Shown here piece by piece: positions 25,832 to 38,234 of a stretch of DNA of 64,000 nucleotides. The position numbers and the translations under genes are program-made. Source of the DNA: Candidatus Ichthyocystis sparus (GTDB lineage Bacteria; Pseudomonadota; Gammaproteobacteria; Burkholderiales; 2013Ark19i); NCBI RefSeq assembly GCF_900078745.1, contig NZ_FKII01000079.1, positions 62,001-126,000 on the forward strand, given 5' to 3'. The notes under the pieces are model-generated. The model was not told where the DNA came from and did not search any database. It saw nothing but the letters and a program-made list of their open reading frames with translations. Positions within the stretch are counted from its first letter, which is position 1. Each line of letters begins with the position of its first letter.

Positions 25832-28800
25832 GTGAATCCTATAACTGGAGTTGGTGGTGCTGATTCTGGTTCTATTTATGATGATGATCAGGCTGGCAGT
25901 GGTAGCTCGCAGCAAGTTCATACTTTGCCTGGTGATGTATTGGGTGTAGCTACTACCGTTGCTGCCGTTTCCACTATCACTACTACTTCCTCTGTTGTTG
26001 CTACTTCTGTTTCCACCTCCACTGTTTCCACCTCCACTGTTTCTGTTACCTCTGTAGGTAAGGGTAGTAGTGGTGATAGAGGTAAGAAGGGCAAAGGAGC
26101 TGCTCCCAGGCGTTATGTCTCTGGTTATAAGTTTTTTGCCGCTGCTGTTCATTCTGCTTCGGCTGACGCAAGTTCAGAATTAGCAGGTCCCTCTTATTCT
26201 GGGTCTGCAGAGTACTGCGATTTCCATATTTGTACTTCGGATTGGTTAGATTTACGTAGAATGGAAGATAGTTTTTTATGTGCCATTGAAGAAAAGGCTA
26301 CTGCATTTTTTAGATCTCGGATTCAAGAATCATCTTTATTGCGCGATGATTCTGTGATAGAAGATTTTTCTGAGTTACGTGATGTATTGTTTTCTGGTCT
26401 TGAAGCGGATATGGGTGGTTTTCGTGAGAAGTACTTTGCGGAGGTTCATAATAGGGTTATTTTTTCTCATCATCTCGTTGATGGAGAGATTAAGAAATTT
26501 AGTACTGAGGAAGCTGGTCAGTTTAGAGAATCTTTTCTTACTGCTATAGCTGCTAAGATCAAGGAGTACTTAGCTCTTGTGTGGAGTTTAGAGGTTTCCG
26601 GAGCTTTGTATAGAGCCATATGTGCTTCCGATCGTGCCCAGGCTGTCGCTGCTCGCGTTGCTGCCCGTGCTGCTGCCTTTCGTGTTGCCGCGTCCATTTC
26701 CGATACAGATCCTGATTCCACTCGTGCTAGTGCTCTTTCTGTTGTTCGCACTGCTGATTCTCGTGCTAACCTTTCTACCGCTGTCTGTTCCCCTGTCGAT
26801 CCCGTTGTTGCTCGCGCTCGAGATGCTGTCCGTGCTAGCACTGCAGATGGTTATGCTCGTGCTGCAGAGGATTATTCTAAAGCTGTTGCCGCTCGTGCTG
26901 CCGCTGCTCAAGCTCATGCTGCTTTTGCTGCTCGCTTTATTGCTCAAGCTCGTGCTGCAGGTAGTAGCGCTCCTAATTCCGGTTCCAATTCCAATCTTGT
27001 TCTAGATAGACTTGTTGCCGCCGCTCTTTCTCAGCGTGCTGCTGCTTGTGTTGCTGATTCTCGCGCTGCCTTTGCTGCTGCTGCTGCTGCTCTTTCTCAT
27101 GCTCGTCTTGCTGCTGTTTTCACTACTGATACAGATCCTGATTCCTTCTGTGCTCGTGCTCGTGCCCGGAACCGTGCCTATGCTGCTGATAGTTATGCTC
27201 GTACTACCGCTGCTCTCGCTGCCGATGCTCGTGATACCGCTGCTGCTGCCGATCGTGCTGTTGTTCAAGCTCGTGTTGCTGATAGGAGCTCATCTAATCC
27301 CGGTTCCGATTTTATTCTCAATAGTCTTGTTGCCGTCGCTCTTACTCACCATGCAACTGCTCGTGTTGCTGATGACGATCCTGATCCCACCCGTGTCCGT
27401 GTCCGTGCTCGTGCCCGTTGTCGTCCTACTACTGCTGATAGCCGAGCTCGCGATGCCGCTACTTGTGCTGCTGCTGCTGATGCAGATCGTGTTGTTGCTC
27501 AAGCCCGTTCTTCTACATCTTTATTGACTCCTGACTCTTCTTCTCTTGTGCAGCCAGTTTTTGTAGATTTGTTTGGGTTTGCAGTGCCTACTGAGCTTGG
27601 TGAATTGGTTAGAGAGCTTATATCTAGTGTTTGTGAATTAGCTAAAAGTTTTTACCCATATACGATGAGAGTTCCAGTGTCAGACGTTTTTCGTGAGCAT
27701 TCAGATTCTGAAGAACGGCGATGTGCTTGGTGCTTAACTAATATGAAGCTTTATGAGTTCAAATTTGTGGCCAAGTGTATTGCTGCGTATTTTGTTCAGC
27801 TCCTTCCTGAATTTGTTAACCGTCTTTGCAATCTCAGAGCATGGGATTCTTCTAGTCGTAGCTTTTTGCCATTAATGGGAAGCAAATTAAGAGATTTTTG
27901 GGCGTCTTTAGATAAAGCCATTTTCAGAGCTTTACGGGATTTTTTTGTTGCAAAGTGGACTATACTTACTGCACGCTTTTCTGTTCCCGCTTTGCTTTCA
28001 TCAGTCCCTGGGGAGGTATCATCTGCTCTTTGTGGAGGAGATTTTGTTGATGCTTGTGCTGGGGCCGCTACTTCTTCGTCGTCACCTTCAATATTTGGTT
28101 CAATTACCGGAGGAATGGGATTGCAAGTGGCACCTAATGGTGGTGATTCTGTGAACTTGTTTGGGTTTGAATTACCGTCTGAGGTTGGCAAAATGGTTGA
28201 GGTTCTTGTTCGTGAGGTTAGTGTATTGGCTAGATCTATTTACTCCTCTTTGGTAAGAGTTCAGGTGTTGGATGCCATGAGTAAACTCTCAAATTCTGAG
28301 AAATGTGCTTGGCTTATAACTAATATGATGCTTTATAAAACTGGCTTTGTGGCTAGGTGCCTTGTCGTTTATTCTGATGAGCTTTGTCCTGATTTTATTT
28401 GCTCTCTTTTTAGTTCCAGACCTGGTGATGCTTCTGGTCGTAGATTATTGTCATTAATGGGAAACAGTTTAAGAGATTTTTGGTTAGCTTTGGGTAATGC
28501 TATTTTAGAAACTGTGGAGGGTATTTTTGTAGCAGAGTGGGGTGAATTTGCTAGGCAATTTTTTGTTCCCTTAGAACCTGTAGAGGAGTCATCACCTGCT
28601 GTTCTTTGTGGAAGAGATTTTATTGGTGCTTTTAATAATGCTGGTGTTCCTGCGTTGGCAGTTTCAATGATGGGTAGAGCACGATTAGTAGCACGGAGAG
28701 CGTTATCTCATTTTGCTGAAGTAGCCAGTGGTAGTTCTGTGGCTACTGATGTACCTGTGGCTGCTGGTGTATCTGTAAATGTTCCTACTACTAATACTTC

Positions 28801-29206
28801 TATTACTGATGTTTCTACTGTTTCTGTTGTTGGGGTAGAAGGATCTTCTACTACACCTAGAATAGGTTCTTCTTATGCTTTCGGTGGAGCTAAGAAATTA
28901 TTTATGAGTAGGTGGTGTGCTGATGTGTCTTCTTCTTCCGGTATGTCTTCCTCTGTGCCCTCCGGTAGTATTGTATCTTCTGGATCTTTATCTTCTGCAC
29001 CCGTCGCGACGAGTAGCTTTTCAACATTAGCTACTACTGATGGTACTGCTTATGGGGAGGGTGATATAGGAGAGAGATTGGCAGCATTGCTGAATCGAGG
29101 TTTGCCACCCTCACCACCACCTGCTAGCGAACCAACTCCTACGGAAGGCAAAGCTTCTTCTTCAAGTAGAGGAAGTAGTGGAGGGAAAAGGAAGAAGAAA
29201 AGTTAA
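25832..29206 (+). CDS. Array copy 7: family protein with shortened tail
   Basis: 1124 residues from GTG. The Ser/Thr linker has a small STSTVSTSTV duplication. N-terminal domain at ~128-263 (YCDFHICTSDW). Ala/Arg region at ~264-560, of different unit composition from copies 4-6. Core domain 1 at ~577-773 (FVDLFGFAVPTELGE, LYEFKFVAKC, LMGSKLRDFW); core domain 2 at ~773-945, close to copy 4 at its start. The tail is much shorter than in neighbours: both the VIFIDD and LVVDVS segments are missing, leaving Val/Ser/Thr-rich sequence before AKKLFMSRW, RGLPPSP and GGKRKKKS. Core domain 1 and its flank match copy 4 more closely than copies 5-6, suggesting mosaic exchange. Confidence 0.94.
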   Translation: MNPITGVGGADSGSIYDDDQAGSGSSQQVHTLPGDVLGVATTVAAVSTITTTSSVVATSVSTSTVSTSTVSVTSVGKGSSGDRGKKGKGAAPRRYVSGYKFFAAAVHSASADASSELAGPSYSGSAEYCDFHICTSDWLDLRRMEDSFLCAIEEKATAFFRSRIQESSLLRDDSVIEDFSELRDVLFSGLEADMGGFREKYFAEVHNRVIFSHHLVDGEIKKFSTEEAGQFRESFLTAIAAKIKEYLALVWSLEVSGALYRAICASDRAQAVAARVAARAAAFRVAASISDTDPDSTRASALSVVRTADSRANLSTAVCSPVDPVVARARDAVRASTADGYARAAEDYSKAVAARAAAAQAHAAFAARFIAQARAAGSSAPNSGSNSNLVLDRLVAAALSQRAAACVADSRAAFAAAAAALSHARLAAVFTTDTDPDSFCARARARNRAYAADSYARTTAALAADARDTAAAADRAVVQARVADRSSSNPGSDFILNSLVAVALTHHATARVADDDPDPTRVRVRARARCRPTTADSRARDAATCAAAADADRVVAQARSSTSLLTPDSSSLVQPVFVDLFGFAVPTELGELVRELISSVCELAKSFYPYTMRVPVSDVFREHSDSEERRCAWCLTNMKLYEFKFVAKCIAAYFVQLLPEFVNRLCNLRAWDSSSRSFLPLMGSKLRDFWASLDKAIFRALRDFFVAKWTILTARFSVPALLSSVPGEVSSALCGGDFVDACAGAATSSSSPSIFGSITGGMGLQVAPNGGDSVNLFGFELPSEVGKMVEVLVREVSVLARSIYSSLVRVQVLDAMSKLSNSEKCAWLITNMMLYKTGFVARCLVVYSDELCPDFICSLFSSRPGDASGRRLLSLMGNSLRDFWLALGNAILETVEGIFVAEWGEFARQFFVPLEPVEESSPAVLCGRDFIGAFNNAGVPALAVSMMGRARLVARRALSHFAEVASGSSVATDVPVAAGVSVNVPTTNTSITDVSTVSVVGVEGSSTTPRIGSSYAFGGAKKLFMSRWCADVSSSSGMSSSVPSGSIVSSGSLSSAPVATSSFSTLATTDGTAYGEGDIGERLAALLNRGLPPSPPPASEPTPTEGKASSSSRGSSGGKRKKKS

Positions 29207-29433
29207 GTTGTGGATGTTGGCTTTGTTTATTTTGCACTATGTGTTGATTGAGTTGATTGTTTGTGCTCATTTTGTTTTGAGAGAGTGATTTTTGAGATGC
29301 TACTCGTTGGCAATGATTTTGTAATGTGGTGTTGCCTTGCAATAGATTAGTTTTAGATTTATTAGTGTGCCTGAATTGGTATGGGATTTGTGTAGTTTTG
29401 CCTGGTTTTTTTTAACACGGATTGCTACTCATT
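29207..29433 (+). other. Truncated spacer after copy 7
   Basis: Post-stop block and the start of the middle block (CCTGGTTTTTTTTAACACGGATTGC) are recognisable; it then runs straight into the copy 8 remnant without a hairpin block or leader. Confidence 0.6.
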
Positions 29434-29857
29434 TGTGTAGAGATTTTCGGGGCTTTGTATAGAGCCCTATGCTCTTTTGATCGTGATCAAGTTGCCGCTG
29501 CTGGTGTTGTTGTCTCTGCTACTCATGCTGCTGCTCTCATTGGACCTAGGAAATTATTTATGAGTAGGTATAGTATAGTGCGATGTGAATTCTTATTCCG
29601 GCATGTCTTCTTTTTCGGTGTCCTCCGGTATATTGTATCTTCTGTGCCTGTGTCGATGGGCAGCGTTTCAACATTTAGCTGTCACTGTTACTGCTTATGG
29701 GGAGGGTGATATGGAGAGAGATTGGCGGCATTGCTGAATCGATGTTTACCATCTTTATTGCCACCTGATAGTGAATCAGCTCCCACGGGAGGTGAAGCTT
29801 CTTCTTCAAGTCGAGGAAGTGTTAAAGGGATAAGGAAAAGGGAAGAGTAAAAGTTAA
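29434..29857 (+). pseudogene. Array copy 8: deletion remnant
   Basis: About 420 bp remain of a 3-4 kb gene. The first part corresponds to the end of the N-terminal domain and the start of the Ala/Arg region (IFGALYRALCSFDRDQVAAA). It then jumps, near 29545, to the C-terminal GPRKLFMSRYS segment. Both core domains and the acidic tail are gone, as is the 5' end with its start codon. Frameshifts break the rest, although DIGERLAALLNR-, LPPD- and SSSSRGSV-like pieces and a basic end can be read in different frames. Not expected to make a family protein. Confidence 0.88.
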
Positions 29858-30394
29858 GTGTGGTGAGTGCTGATTTTGCACTTAAGATCAGTCTTAGATT
29901 GTTGTTGGTGTATCTGCGTTGATATGGGTTTTGTGTGGATTTGTCTGGTTTTTAGCACAGATTGTGATTTATTTGGCCATATTAATGAGTATGAATATTC
30001 ATATTAGTTGGCATATGTACTTGGCTATTTTTCATAGGTGAGTTTTGTTATTCAGCATAGTATTTAATCTGTGGTCTTTGTGTGATGCGTAGGACAGAAT
30101 AAGCTGACGTTCGCATATTGATTTATGTTTGATCTGCTTAATTTCTTTCAGTTGATGCGTTACTTTATGGTGTGCTTGGTTGAATGTCACAAATTTTTGC
30201 ACTTTACGGGTAATGTGTAGGTCGCCTTTTCTTTGTGTTTTATTGTAGTTGGGGTAAGTACCTAGTGTATGTGCCTAGGTCGTGTCTATGATGCAAGGCT
30301 GGTGGGTGTTATAATGTAAATTAATAATAACGGCAATGATGATAGAGAATTAATAACAATGATTAACAATAATAAATAAAAAGGGAGTTTTGTT
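29858..30394 (+). promoter_or_regulatory. Spacer before copy 9
   Basis: The post-stop block is mostly missing. The middle block (~29905-30070), a hairpin-block version without a good right arm (TTGCACTTTACGGG at ~30198), and a leader from ~30315 (TTAATAATAACGGCAATG) with AAAAAGGGAG 7-8 nt before GTG are present. Confidence 0.55.
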
Positions 30395-33300
30395 GTGAAT
30401 CCTGTAACTGGAGTCGGTGGTGCTGGTTCTGATCCTGGGGATGTTGACGATGATGCTGATCAAGCTAGCGGTGGTGCCTTGCAGCAGGTTCAGGCTTCTG
30501 ATGATGTTAGATTGGATGTAGCTACTACCGTTGCTGCTACTACTACTTCTGCTACTTCCTCTGCTGTTACTACTTCTGTTACTACCTCCACTGGTGCCAC
30601 TACCTCTGTAGGTAAAGGTAGTAGTGGTGGTAGGAGTGATAAAGGCAAAGGACCTGCTTCCAAGCGTTATGCTTCTGGTTCTGTAGTTCCTGCCGCTACT
30701 GTTCATTCTGTTTCTGTTGGTGCAAGCTCAGAATTAGTTGCTCCCACTTCTTCTTCTTCTACAGAGTATTGCGGTTTCCATGTTTGTACTTCGGATTGGT
30801 TAGAATTACGTAGAATGGAAGATGATTTTTTATGTGCCGTTAAAGGAAAGGCTACTGAATTTTTTAGATCCCGGATTCAGGAATTCTATTTATCATGTAG
30901 TACTTTTGCAGTAACTGATTTTTCCTGGTTACGTGATGGATTGTTTTCCGGGTTTGAAGTAGATGCGAGTGATTTTCTTGAGGAGTACCTTACTGAAGTT
31001 CGTAGTAGAGTTGTTTCTTCTTTTCATCTAGTTGATGGAGAGGTTAAGAAATTTACTACTGAGGAAGCTGATCGGGTTAGAGAGTTGCTTTTTACTGCTA
31101 TAGTTGCTAGGGTCAAGGAATGTTTGGTGCCTGTGTGGAGTTCAGAGGTTTCCGGAGCTTTGGATAGAGCCCCAGCTGCTCCCAGTCCTGCTCAGATTGC
31201 TGCTCAAGTTGCTCTTGCTCGTGCTAGGGCTACCGCCGCCGCCGCTGAGCGTGCTGCTGAGCGCGCTGCCGCTCTTATTCCTGATAACCATCCTGATCCA
31301 GCTCGTGCTCGTTCTCGTGCTCTTGCTATTGTGCGCGCTACTAATTCTCGCGCGCGCCGCGCTGCTGCTGCTGCTGCTGCGGCAGCAGCAGCAGCCTATC
31401 CCACTGCCGATTCAGATTCAGTTGTTGCTTGTACTACCGCTACTACCACCACTACCACTCTCGCTGTTTCTGCTACTTCCACTACAGATCCCAATAGCAT
31501 TCATGCTTGCGTTGCCACTACCACTACCACTGTTTCTATTGCTGGTTCTTCTACATCTTCATTGACTCCTGGTTCTTCTTCTCTTGTGCCGCCAGGTTTT
31601 GTAGAATTGTTTGGGTTTGTAGTATCTCCCGAGCTTAATGAAGTGATTAACGAACTCATATCTGATGTTTGTGAATGGGCTAAAATTTTTTACCCGCATA
31701 CGATGAGAATTCCAGTGTCAGATGCTCTTCGTAAGCTTTCAAATTATGAACAGCGATGTGCTTGGTGCTTAATTAATATGAAGCTTTATGAGACCAAATT
31801 TATTGCCAAGTGCATTGCTGCATATTTTACTAATCTCCTTCCTGTATTTATTAACCATATTTGCAATATCAGAGCATGGGATTCTTCTAGTAGTTGCTTG
31901 TCGCCATTAATGGGAAGCAGATTAAGAGATTTTTGGACATCTTTAGATCGAGCCATTTTCACGGCCTTACGTGATTTTTTTGTTTTAAAGTGGACTGTAC
32001 TTACTGAGCGCTTTTCTGTTCCCTCTTTTTTTTCATTAGTCACTGGAGAGGTATCAACTACTCTTTGTGGAGGAGATTTCGTTAATGCTTGTGCTAGGGC
32101 TAGTACTTCTTCGCCGTCATGTTCAATATTTGACTTAATTACTGGAGGAATGGGGATGCAAGTGTCACCTCATGCTGGTGATTCTGTTAATTTGTTTGGG
32201 CTTGATGTACCTTCTGAGGTTAGCGAAATTGTTAGTGTTCTTATCCGTAGTGTTACTGCATTGGCTGGACGTACTTTCTCGTCTATGGTGAGAGTTCAAG
32301 TGCTGAATGCTCTGAGTGGGCTTTCAGATTCTGAAAAATGTGCTTGGCTTGTAGCTAATGTGATGCTCTATAAAACCGGCTTCGTGTCTAGGTGCCTTGC
32401 AGATTATCATGACGGGATTTGCCATGATTTTATTTGCTCTCTTTTTAGCGCCAGACAGGGGGATACTTCCGGTCGTGTCTTGTTGTCATTGATAGGAGAC
32501 GTTTTAAGAGATTTTTGGTTATCTGTGGTTAATGATATTATAAAAACTGTCCAGGGTATTTTCGTAGCAGAGTGGGGTGAATTTTTTGTTTCGTTAGAAC
32601 CTGGAGAGGAATCATCATCTGCTGATCTTTGTAGGAGAGATTTTGTTGATGCTCTCATTAGAGTTGGTATTCCTGAGTTGGCAACTTCAGGGATGAGGAA
32701 AGTACGGGTAGTGGCACCGAGAGTGGTATCTCATTTTGCTGAGGTAGCTGGTGGTAGTTCTGCAGCTAGTGGTAGTTCTGCAGATGTTTTACCTGTTTCT
32801 GGATTAGCGCCCGAAGTATCAGCAGTTACAGAGGTGTCCGGTGGTGAGGATGTTGCGTTTGTTGGTGGTCGTTCTTTGTTATCTGGTGGGCTAGTAGATA
32901 GGACTTCTCCACCTTTATCTGACAAAGAGGCATTGGTTGTTGATGTTCCTCCCCCTCCTTCAGGGTCGCCGCCGTTATTTGTTATGGGAGGCGAAATTGG
33001 ATTGTCTGTGGTTGGTGCTGTAGCGTCCGAAGTCTTAGTAGCTACAGAGGGGTCTGGTGAGGATGTTATATTTATTGATGATCATTCTTCGTTATCGGAG
33101 GAAGAATTAGGAGGCAGGCTTTCTTCGTCTTTATCTGAGGAAGAGGTATTGGTTGTCGAGGTTTCTGCTCCTTCTCTTTCAGAGACGCCAGTGTTAGTTG
33201 GAGAAGAAGAAGTTGAAGTGTCAGAAGTTGTATTGCCTATGGTTGGTGCTGCTGTTTCTGATTTGGGAGTTTTAGAAATTGAATCATCTGAGCGGACAGT

Positions 33301-33766
33301 AGTGCCAACAACTAGTGCTTCTTCAGTTACTAGTTCTTCTGTTGTTGAGGTAAAAGAATCTTCTACTATACCTATAATATGTTCTCCTGCTCCTAGAATA
33401 TGTTCTCCTGCTGGTCCCGTTGCACCTAAGAAATTATTTATGAGTATGTATCGTGCTGGTGTGGCTTCCTCTTCCGGTATGTCTTCTTCTTCGATGTCCT
33501 CCGGTAGTATTGTATCTTCTGGGCCTTTATCTTCTGTACCCGCGACGACGACGGGTAGAGTTTCACCATTAGCTACTACTACTACTACTGGTACTGCTCC
33601 TGGGGATGTTGATATAGGAGCGAGATTGGCAGCATTGATGAATCGAGGTTTACCACCTTCACCACCACCTGCTAGTGAGTCAGCTACTACGGGAGGTGAA
33701 GTTTCTTCTTCGAGTAGAGGAAGTGTTAGAGGGAGAAGGAGAAGGAAGAGGAAGAGGAAAAGTTAA
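30395..33766 (+). CDS. Array copy 9: two-core-domain family protein
   Basis: 1123 residues from GTG (NPVTGVGGAG). One basic cassette (DKGKGPASKR). N-terminal domain at ~125-259 (YCGFHVCTSDWLELRRMEDDFLC). The Ala/Arg region is short (~260-335, with a nine-Ala run) and is followed by a Thr-rich linker. Core domain 1 at ~402-594 (FVELFGFVVSPELNEV, LYETKFIAKC); core domain 2 at ~596-770 (VNLFGLDVPSEVSEIV, LYKTGFVSRC, LIGDVLRDFW, LCRRDFVDAL, where the usual Gly is Arg). The tail is complete, with VAFVGG, LVVDVPPPP, VIFIDDHSSLSEEEL and VLVVEVSAPSLSE. It ends RGLPPSP and RRRRKRKRKS, the most basic terminus here. Confidence 0.94.
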   Translation: MNPVTGVGGAGSDPGDVDDDADQASGGALQQVQASDDVRLDVATTVAATTTSATSSAVTTSVTTSTGATTSVGKGSSGGRSDKGKGPASKRYASGSVVPAATVHSVSVGASSELVAPTSSSSTEYCGFHVCTSDWLELRRMEDDFLCAVKGKATEFFRSRIQEFYLSCSTFAVTDFSWLRDGLFSGFEVDASDFLEEYLTEVRSRVVSSFHLVDGEVKKFTTEEADRVRELLFTAIVARVKECLVPVWSSEVSGALDRAPAAPSPAQIAAQVALARARATAAAAERAAERAAALIPDNHPDPARARSRALAIVRATNSRARRAAAAAAAAAAAAYPTADSDSVVACTTATTTTTTLAVSATSTTDPNSIHACVATTTTTVSIAGSSTSSLTPGSSSLVPPGFVELFGFVVSPELNEVINELISDVCEWAKIFYPHTMRIPVSDALRKLSNYEQRCAWCLINMKLYETKFIAKCIAAYFTNLLPVFINHICNIRAWDSSSSCLSPLMGSRLRDFWTSLDRAIFTALRDFFVLKWTVLTERFSVPSFFSLVTGEVSTTLCGGDFVNACARASTSSPSCSIFDLITGGMGMQVSPHAGDSVNLFGLDVPSEVSEIVSVLIRSVTALAGRTFSSMVRVQVLNALSGLSDSEKCAWLVANVMLYKTGFVSRCLADYHDGICHDFICSLFSARQGDTSGRVLLSLIGDVLRDFWLSVVNDIIKTVQGIFVAEWGEFFVSLEPGEESSSADLCRRDFVDALIRVGIPELATSGMRKVRVVAPRVVSHFAEVAGGSSAASGSSADVLPVSGLAPEVSAVTEVSGGEDVAFVGGRSLLSGGLVDRTSPPLSDKEALVVDVPPPPSGSPPLFVMGGEIGLSVVGAVASEVLVATEGSGEDVIFIDDHSSLSEEELGGRLSSSLSEEEVLVVEVSAPSLSETPVLVGEEEVEVSEVVLPMVGAAVSDLGVLEIESSERTVVPTTSASSVTSSSVVEVKESSTIPIICSPAPRICSPAGPVAPKKLFMSMYRAGVASSSGMSSSSMSSGSIVSSGPLSSVPATTTGRVSPLATTTTTGTAPGDVDIGARLAALMNRGLPPSPPPASESATTGGEVSSSSRGSVRGRRRRKRKRKS

Positions 33767-34366
33767 GTGATGGGAGTTGGTATTGTTTGCGTTGCACTAT
33801 GTGTTGATTAAGTGAGTTGTTTGTGCTCATTTTGTGTTGCGTGAGTGATTTTTGAGGTGTTACTTGTTAGCAATATTTTTAGGTTGTTCTTTGTGTCTGC
33901 GTTGAGATTTTGTGTAGATTTGTCATGTTTTGTCACAGATTGTGATTTGTTTGGCGATATAAATATGACTAGTTGGCATATGTAGTTAGCTGTTTTCCAT
34001 ATGTGATTTTTGTTGTTAATCATAGTATTAAATTTGTGGCTTTGTGTGATGCGTAAGATATAATGAACTCGTGTAGATTTATAACGTTTGGTTTGCTTAG
34101 TTTCTTTAAGATGGCACTTTGCTTTTTCTATTGTGCTTTGTTGTTGCCCCAAAGCTTTGCACCCTCCGGGTCGTGCAAGTAGTAAGGTGTGGGGTGCTTT
34201 CTCCACGTGCTCTGTGTTTTGTTGTAGTTGAGGGTAAGTACCTAATGCCTATGCTCATACTGTGTCTCTGACGCAGGGGTGGAGTGTATTAGCTGTAAAT
34301 TACAATAGCTGTAATAAGGAATCAATAACAACGATAAATAATAATAAATAAAAAAAGGAGTTTGGT
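33767..34366 (+). promoter_or_regulatory. Spacer between copies 9 and 10
   Basis: Post-stop and middle blocks are present in shortened form (TCACAGATTGTGATTTG, TTAATCATAGTATTAAAT), then the hairpin block and a leader from ~34295. AAAAAAGGAG lies 6 nt before GTG. No ORF of note. Confidence 0.6.
34159..34200 (+). terminator. Candidate hairpin upstream of copy 10
   Basis: GCACCC pairs perfectly with GGGTGC, extended by a G-U pair, over a 27-nt interval, followed by TTTCTC. Relative to copies 3 and 4, both arms changed yet still pair, which supports a real RNA structure. Confidence 0.45.
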
Positions 34367-37732
<3,366 letters not shown>

Positions 37733-38234
37733 ATGATTAGTGTTTATATTGCACTACGTGTTGGTTGAGTAAGAGGCTTGTGTTTTTATATTTTGAGTGA
37801 TGTGAGTTATTTTGGGGATGTTGCTTGTTAACGATGATTTTGTAGTGCAGTGCTGCATCCTAATTGTTGTGATTCTGTGTTGTATGGGTTATGTGTCACA
37901 GATTGTGATTTATTTGGCTATATAAATGTTAAATATGACTGTTAGTTGTTGCATTGTTACGGCGTATGTATTTGGGTGTTTTTCATAGGTGGGTTTTGTT
38001 CTTTAACATAATATTACATAATGAACTAGCGTACGCTGACCTATGATATCTGGTCTTTCTTTAAGTTGGTGTGCTGCTTTGTATACATACGCAGCTCCCG
38101 TTTTGTTGCAGTTGAGGGTAAGTACGCGGCGTATACGTTCAAATTGAGTTTCTGGTGTAGGGGTTGGCTATAAATTGAATAACTAAAAAATCAACAGCAA
38201 TCGTCAATAATAATAAATGAAAAAGGAGTTTGAT
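37733..38234 (+). promoter_or_regulatory. Spacer between copies 10 and 11
   Basis: Divergent post-stop block (TGATGTGAGTTATTTTGGG), middle block with CATAGGTGGGTTTTG, then a deletion of the hairpin block (GTATACATACGCAGCTCCC where the hairpin should be). The leader from ~38170 is CA-rich and short. Confidence 0.55.
38221..38228 (+). promoter_or_regulatory. Ribosome-binding site deciding the copy 11 start
   Basis: AAAAGGAG lies 6 nt before GTG at 38235. An in-frame ATG at 38217 overlaps this site and would add MKKEFD, which no other copy has, so GTG is preferred. Confidence 0.7.
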
